From CANLDA01 sp964021645 (lineage in GTDB: Bacteria > Pseudomonadota > Alphaproteobacteria > Rhodobacterales > Rhodobacteraceae), in contig CAXIAD010000004.1 in assembly GCA_964021645.1 (NCBI GenBank), forward strand, positions 1 through 64,000: DNA of 64,000 nt. The letters are read 5' to 3'. Below the pieces are notes generated by a model. It did not search any database. It saw nothing but the letters and a program-made list of their open reading frames with translations, and was not told where the DNA came from. The translations under genes and the position numbers were made by a program. Positions within the stretch are counted from its first letter, which is position 1; every line of letters starts with the position of its first letter. Below are positions 59,779 to 64,000 of the stretch, piece by piece.

Positions 59779-61617
59779 ATGTTTAAATTTTTCGAAAACC
59801 TTGTAGACCCTTATTGCGTATATCCCGAGGGAGACACGCCCCCGACACGCATGTGGCCGTTTATGATGGCCTATGCGCGCCCGTTCAAAGCAGTGTTTTG
59901 GGCGGCGGCAATCATGTCCATCGTGGTCGCCGCTGTAGAGGTGGGTCTGATCTATTACATGGGCCGCATCGTCGATCTGTTGTCAGGAAATCCCGCAGAG
60001 GTATGGGAGCGGTATGGCAATGAGATGATCATAGCCGCGCTTTTCATCGCTTTCATTCGACCCCTCTTGCAGGTGGTGGATGTCATGCTTTTGAATAACG
60101 CGATCTTGCCAAACTTTGGGACGTTGATCAGGTGGCGCGCGCACAAACACGTATTGCGCCAGTCGGTTGGTTGGTTCGAAAGTGATTTTGCAGGGCGAAT
60201 TGCTAATCGCGTGATGCAAACCCCACCCGCGGCGGGCGAAGCGGTGTTTCAGGTGTTTGACGCGATCACGTTTTCGATTGCGTATTTTCTCGGGGCAGGG
60301 GTGTTACTGGCGAACTCAGATCCCCGTTTATTACTGCCATTATTAGGGTGGCTGGTGCTCTATGGGTTGCTTGTTGCGTGGACGGTGCGCCGTGTCGGGC
60401 CGGCGTCTCAGGCGGCTTCTGATGCGCGCTCTCAGGTGACTGGTCGTGTGGTGGATTCCTATACAAACATCCATTCAGTCAAATTATTTGCCCATAACAA
60501 TCTTGAACTTGCCTATGCAAAAGAGGCGATTGAAAACACGCGAACCACATTCTTTGCCGAGATGCGGATCTATTCTGTGATGGATATCACGCTGGTTGCG
60601 TTGAATGGTTTGTTGATTTTGGGAGTTGTTGGTTGGGCATTTTGGTTGTGGATGCAGGGTTCCGCCAGCGTCGGCGTTGTCGCTGCTGCCACGGCATTGG
60701 CGTTGCGTCTGAATTCAATGACGGGTTGGATCATGTGGGCGCTAACGTCATTTTTCCGCCAATTAGGAGTCGTCGCTGAGGGAATGCAAACGATTGCCCA
60801 GCCGATCGGGTTGGTGGATGCGCCAAATGCAAAACATCTTCAGATCGAGAAGGGTGAAATCGAAATTCAATCGCTTTCTCATCACTATGGTCGCGAAGTT
60901 GGTGGGTTAGACGGTATTAATCTGACGATTACACCGGGTGAAAAGATTGGATTAATCGGGCGATCCGGCGCGGGCAAGTCTACCTTGGTAAAACTCCTGC
61001 TTAGGTTTTACGACGCAGACGCAGGGCGCATTTTGATTGATGGTCAGGATATTGCCACGGTCACCCAAGATTCGCTGCGGGATATGATTGGCATGGTGCA
61101 GCAAGACAGTTCGCTTATGCACCGCTCAGTTCGGGATAATATTTTGTACGGCAGTCCTGGGGCTTCGGATGCAGAGGTGATTGCCGCCGCGCAAAAGGCA
61201 GAGGCGCATGATTTCATCTTGGGTCTAGCGGATTCAGAGGGTCGTACTGGATATGATGCCCAAGTTGGTGAGCGCGGCGTTAAGCTGTCTGGCGGGCAAC
61301 GTCAGCGCATAACCTTGGCGCGCGTAATCCTAAAGGATGCACCTATTTTGTTGCTGGACGAGGCGACCTCTGCTTTGGATAGCGAGGTAGAGGCGGCAAT
61401 ACAAAAAACCCTGTACGGTATGATGGAAGGCAAATCTGTGATCGCCATTGCGCATAGACTGTCCACCATCGCGCAAATGGATCGTATTCTGGTGATGGAT
61501 CAGGGGCGCATTGTCGAGGCTGGGAGCCATGCACAATTGCTGGAATTGAACGGGCTGTACGCAAGTTTTTGGCAACGCCAATCTGGTGGCTTTCTGGTGG
61601 CGGACGTTACCGAATAA
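59779..61617 (+). CDS. ABC transporter, fused permease and ATPase (exporter)
   Basis: A 612-residue type I ABC exporter half-transporter, expected to act as a homodimer. The N-terminal membrane domain (about 30-330) shows six helices, e.g. PFKAVFWAAAIMSIVVAAVE and IAYFLGAGVLLANSDPRLLL. The nucleotide domain (about 350-600) carries Walker A GRSGAGKST (about 394-402), Q-loop MVQQDSSL, signature LSGGQRQR, Walker B ILLLDEATSALD and switch His in AIAHRLSTI. The substrate is unknown; it is close to MsbA-like or multidrug-type half-transporters. The annotated start has no strong Shine-Dalgarno. Confidence 0.93.
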   Translation: MFKFFENLVDPYCVYPEGDTPPTRMWPFMMAYARPFKAVFWAAAIMSIVVAAVEVGLIYYMGRIVDLLSGNPAEVWERYGNEMIIAALFIAFIRPLLQVVDVMLLNNAILPNFGTLIRWRAHKHVLRQSVGWFESDFAGRIANRVMQTPPAAGEAVFQVFDAITFSIAYFLGAGVLLANSDPRLLLPLLGWLVLYGLLVAWTVRRVGPASQAASDARSQVTGRVVDSYTNIHSVKLFAHNNLELAYAKEAIENTRTTFFAEMRIYSVMDITLVALNGLLILGVVGWAFWLWMQGSASVGVVAAATALALRLNSMTGWIMWALTSFFRQLGVVAEGMQTIAQPIGLVDAPNAKHLQIEKGEIEIQSLSHHYGREVGGLDGINLTITPGEKIGLIGRSGAGKSTLVKLLLRFYDADAGRILIDGQDIATVTQDSLRDMIGMVQQDSSLMHRSVRDNILYGSPGASDAEVIAAAQKAEAHDFILGLADSEGRTGYDAQVGERGVKLSGGQRQRITLARVILKDAPILLLDEATSALDSEVEAAIQKTLYGMMEGKSVIAIAHRLSTIAQMDRILVMDQGRIVEAGSHAQLLELNGLYASFWQRQSGGFLVADVTE

Positions 61618-61716
61618 CCTGATGCACTCCCTGTTTTGATCAACGGTCGGGGTCTTTTTGCTGGGAATGAACCTGTAGGGCTGTTCAGTGTGCCATTGCC
61701 GCGCTAAGGGCAGTGC

Positions 61717-62931
61717 ATGACAGAACATGTGATTTCCCGATTGGGCCATCAGGGTGACGGCATTGCCGAAGGCCCTGTATTTGCTCAACTGACCTTGCCC
61801 GGTGAAACCGTAAGCGGAACGCTTGACGGTACGCGCCTGACCGATGTGCGGATCGTTGAACCGTCGGAAAACCGCGTAAAAGCGCCTTGCAGGCACTACA
61901 AAAGTTGCGGGGGCTGTATCTTGCAACACGCAACAGATGAATTTGTTGCGGATTGGAAGGTAGATGTTGTGCGGCATGCATTGGCGGCGCAATCTCTAGA
62001 TGCAGAATTTCGCCCAATCGAAACCTCGCCCATTCTTAGCCGACGCCGTGTCACGATTTCGGCCCGGCGTACCAAAAAGGGCGCATTGGCCGGATTCCAT
62101 ATGCGGTCTTCGGATGTTATTATTGATATTCCAGATTGCCAGTTGATTCACCCAAGCCTGAAGCCGGCACTAAAAATGGCTAAAACACTGACGGTTCTTG
62201 GTGCGTCGCGTAAGGGTGAGTTGTCCATTACAGCGACTTTATCACCAGAAGGCATTGATCTAGCCGTAACAGGTGGGCGGCCCTTGGATGGTCCCTTTAT
62301 GGCGTCTCTTGGCCAAGAAGCGCAGCGCATGGGGGTTGCTCGATTGACTTGGGGCGGTGAGGTCATTGCCATGCAGGCACCACCTTGGCAACCTTTTGGG
62401 TCGGCGCGTGTGACACCTCCTCCCGGTGGGTTTTTGCAGGCCACCCGTGAGGGAGAGGCATCTTTGTTAAAGGCAATTCAGGAATGCGTAGGAAATGCGC
62501 CAAAGGTGATTGATCTGTTTGCAGGGTGCGGCACGTTTTCATTGCCATTGGCGGCAAAGTCGAAAGTGCATGCCGTTGAGGGCGAAGACAGCATGTTGGC
62601 TGCTCTGAATACAGGGTGGCGGACGGCCTTGGGATTGAAACCTGTCACCACTGAAACCAGAGATTTATTTCGTAACCCGATTATTGCTGCGGATCTGAAA
62701 TATGATGCCGTTGTTATTGATCCGCCTCGTGCTGGTGCCGAAGCGCAGACACGCGAATTGGCACAGTCAAAGGTGCCGATGATCGCATTTGTGTCCTGTA
62801 ATCCGGTAACTTTCGCCAGAGATGCGGCGATTCTTATCAAGGGTGGTTACAAGCTAAATTGGGTGCAAGTCGTGGATCAATTCCGCTGGTCTAGCCATAT
62901 TGAGGTGGTCGGCAGTTTTTCGCGGGCTTGA
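61717..62931 (+). CDS. Class I SAM-dependent RNA m5U methyltransferase (RlmD/TrmA family)
   Basis: A 404-residue RNA methyltransferase of the RumA/TrmA family. An N-terminal iron-sulfur region carries Cys58, Cys64 and Cys67 in APCRHYKSCGGCILQHA, and a fourth Cys in IPDCQLIHP (about 144). The SAM site is VIDLFAGCGTFSLPLA (about 267-282), followed by VVIDPPRAG, and the catalytic nucleophile Cys is in FVSCNPVTFARDA near 352. The specific target, 23S rRNA U1939 (RlmD) or another uridine, cannot be fixed. It is monocistronic. Confidence 0.88.
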   Translation: MTEHVISRLGHQGDGIAEGPVFAQLTLPGETVSGTLDGTRLTDVRIVEPSENRVKAPCRHYKSCGGCILQHATDEFVADWKVDVVRHALAAQSLDAEFRPIETSPILSRRRVTISARRTKKGALAGFHMRSSDVIIDIPDCQLIHPSLKPALKMAKTLTVLGASRKGELSITATLSPEGIDLAVTGGRPLDGPFMASLGQEAQRMGVARLTWGGEVIAMQAPPWQPFGSARVTPPPGGFLQATREGEASLLKAIQECVGNAPKVIDLFAGCGTFSLPLAAKSKVHAVEGEDSMLAALNTGWRTALGLKPVTTETRDLFRNPIIAADLKYDAVVIDPPRAGAEAQTRELAQSKVPMIAFVSCNPVTFARDAAILIKGGYKLNWVQVVDQFRWSSHIEVVGSFSRA

Positions 62932-63020
62932 CCTTGATCACTTTGACGTGAGTATCCCGGCCACAATTACTCACTACTCTGGTGCAGACTGAGCCGAAAA
63001 ATAGATACAGGGATTTTGAG

Positions 63021-63512
63021 ATGCGCTTTATTTCGATTTTGTTAACCGTCGCAATTGCGCTGGGCGCCGCGGGTTGCTCAAAATTTGAAAGATACACTGG
63101 GCCGCAGGTAACGCGCGTTTTGATCTATAAAGAACAGCGCAAACTTTACCTGATGCATCATGACAAAACACTTCGTGAATACGATGTGGGGCTTGGCTTT
63201 GCGCCGGTTGGGCATAAACAGGTTCGCGGTGACGGGCGCACGCCAATAGGTGAATACAAAATTGATAGGCGTAACCCGAATAGTGAATTCCACCTGTCGA
63301 TCGGGATCTCGTATCCTAACACCGCGGATCGGGCATTTGCGCGTTCACTTGGCGAAAGTCCGGGCGGAGACATCTTCATCCATGGTCGCCCGTGGAAGTA
63401 CCGTAAAGGCGGACAGGATTGGACGGCAGGCTGTATTGCTGTGAACAATCAGGAAATTCAGGAAATCTATGCGATGGTCACGAATGGCACACCGATCTCA
63501 ATTTACCCTTGA
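63021..63512 (+). CDS. L,D-transpeptidase family lipoprotein (YkuD domain)
   Basis: A 163-residue exported lipoprotein: signal RFISILLTVAIALGAAGC with lipidated Cys19. The YkuD catalytic domain (about 31-163) has the HGRPW motif in GGDIFIHGRPWKY, and the active-site segment DWTAGCIAVNN with catalytic Cys near 138. YkuD enzymes make 3-3 cross-links in peptidoglycan, attach lipoproteins or act as carboxypeptidase-like editors. Start 63021 has GGATTTTGAG, a weak ribosome site; a longer frame from 62982 places charged residues before the signal and is less likely. It is convergent with the CAP-domain gene. Confidence 0.9.
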   Translation: MRFISILLTVAIALGAAGCSKFERYTGPQVTRVLIYKEQRKLYLMHHDKTLREYDVGLGFAPVGHKQVRGDGRTPIGEYKIDRRNPNSEFHLSIGISYPNTADRAFARSLGESPGGDIFIHGRPWKYRKGGQDWTAGCIAVNNQEIQEIYAMVTNGTPISIYP

Positions 63513-64000
63513 AGATCAGCAAGTTCGGATGGCGTATTAGCGGGCGCACCCATCACTAGTGTCCACCAGATTTTGCCATTTGGCTCTTGGAACCAAGCAA
63601 ACCCCATATGCGCTGCTGCGGGATCAAGGATCACTTGCTGTGTGCCTTCTTCCTGCATCCATGCGCCCAGCGTCTCTAGCTCGGTTTCATAAGTTTCAGA
63701 GATATTTTCGCCGCTAAGCTTGCCCTGATAGCCTACACGCGCCACGCGTTCCAACGGCGACGACCCATCAGAACCAAAGTGCCAAGGCCGGTTTTGGATC
63801 GACATATCACGTGCATGGGTGGCCGCTGCGGCATTTAACTTCGCGTCTAGTTCAACGGGTCCAGCACCGTGTGCCTGACGAAGTGCATTGACGGAATCCA
63901 GCATGTTGAACTGAACCTTAGAGGGGTTTTTCCCTGAAAGCCTGTAAAGCCGCGCACCTTCGCTTGTAGTGTAGGTGCCATCGGTACAGGCGCTTAGCCC
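63503..64000 (-). CDS. CAP/SCP domain lipoprotein (5' end cut off)
   Basis: 165 residues are visible; the frame continues past the right edge. The visible N-terminal part contains GLSAC, a lipobox-like sequence whose Cys would be the fifth visible residue, then TDGTYTTSEGARLYRLSGKN. The CAP domain follows: DSVNALRQAHGAGPVELDAK, LNAAAATHARDMS, GENISETYETELE and HMGFAWFQEPNGKIWWTLVM. These correspond to the four helices and cavity His region of CysR/Ag5/PR-1 proteins; bacterial CAP proteins are secreted and their substrates mostly unknown. An internal ATG at 63904 is not the true start. It overlaps the L,D-transpeptidase gene by 10 bases. Confidence 0.85.
   Translation of the reverse strand, partial: GLSACTDGTYTTSEGARLYRLSGKNPSKVQFNMLDSVNALRQAHGAGPVELDAKLNAAAATHARDMSIQNRPWHFGSDGSSPLERVARVGYQGKLSGENISETYETELETLGAWMQEEGTQQVILDPAAAHMGFAWFQEPNGKIWWTLVMGAPANTPSELADLQG

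Noticed and set aside
1..64000. tRNA, rRNA, tmRNA, CRISPR arrays, insertion sequences, prophage
   Set aside because: Read for cloverleaf stems with TTCGA loops, spaced direct repeats and transposase motifs (DDE, integrase Tyr); none was found by eye. A tRNAscan or Infernal run could still reveal small RNAs.

Overview
This is a gene-dense stretch of a chromosome from an alphaproteobacterium of the order Rhodobacterales (Roseobacter group). The assignment rests on several features. The redox two-component system RegB/RegA sits beside a SenC/PrrC copper chaperone. AddA/AddB are of the alphaproteobacterial type, and HslV carries an 11-residue propeptide. The order hemJ-rho-mnmE-mnmG-rsmG-parA-parB beside maf-aroE-coaE-dnaQ is the origin neighbourhood of this group. 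I see no insertion sequences, phage genes, CRISPR arrays, tRNAs or rRNAs. Almost everything looks like vertically inherited core genome. The species cannot be fixed from this window.

Layout: 0-2.6 kb holds a cut-off DUF1761 membrane protein, a DUF2853 protein and ahcY. 2.8-7.8 kb holds an HD phosphohydrolase, regA, senC, regB and a PAS-domain membrane protein. 7.8-16.6 kb is one long overlapping transcription unit, tsaE-amgK-murU-addB-addA, followed by trxA. 16.7-18.8 kb is an accessory patch: a capsule-type glycosyltransferase-like gene bordered by two copies of a palindromic repeat, a tandem pair of Lin0512-family genes and a DUF1127 gene. 19.2-21.8 kb is hslV and hslU, split by an exported DM13 protein on the other strand. 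21.8-27.6 kb holds a lipoprotein hydrolase, an MFS transporter, smr-mltA-tim44-like, fxsA and secB.

27.6-30.4 kb is the leftward operon maf-aroE-coaE-dnaQ. At about 30.39-30.80 kb lies an AT-rich gene-free segment with several DnaA-box-like sequences, the best candidate for oriC. From there hemJ, rho, mnmE, mnmG, rsmG, parA and parB run rightward. Two perfect 16-bp parS palindromes lie at the 5' ends of mnmG and rsmG, so the ParAB system, its binding sites and the origin are all within 8 kb. 38-45.5 kb holds a DUF454 gene, hemW-rdgB-rph, hrcA-grpE and mutS. 45.5-54 kb is metabolic: a hybrid malic enzyme, a PfkB kinase, exported MsrA, a class IV aminotransferase paired with a sulfotransferase-like P-loop protein, argG and ilvA. 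54-64 kb holds a divergent HPt/response-regulator-phosphatase pair, two Nudix hydrolases, hslO, a CCA-adding enzyme, a LysE exporter, an ABC exporter, an RlmD-type methyltransferase, an L,D-transpeptidase lipoprotein and a cut-off CAP-domain lipoprotein.

The themes are origin/segregation, redox sensing (RegBA, TrxA, MsrA, Hsp33), protein quality control (HslVU, HrcA/GrpE, SecB, Hsp33), cell-wall recycling and remodelling (AmgK/MurU, MltA, L,D-transpeptidase) and repair (AddAB, MutS, RdgB, Maf). No clearly new multi-gene system was found. The best leads are the parS/start-codon overlaps, the aminotransferase plus P-loop pair, the diverged Lin0512 pair, the kinase-less PAS protein next to RegB, and several unexplained palindromes in leaders and intergenic regions.
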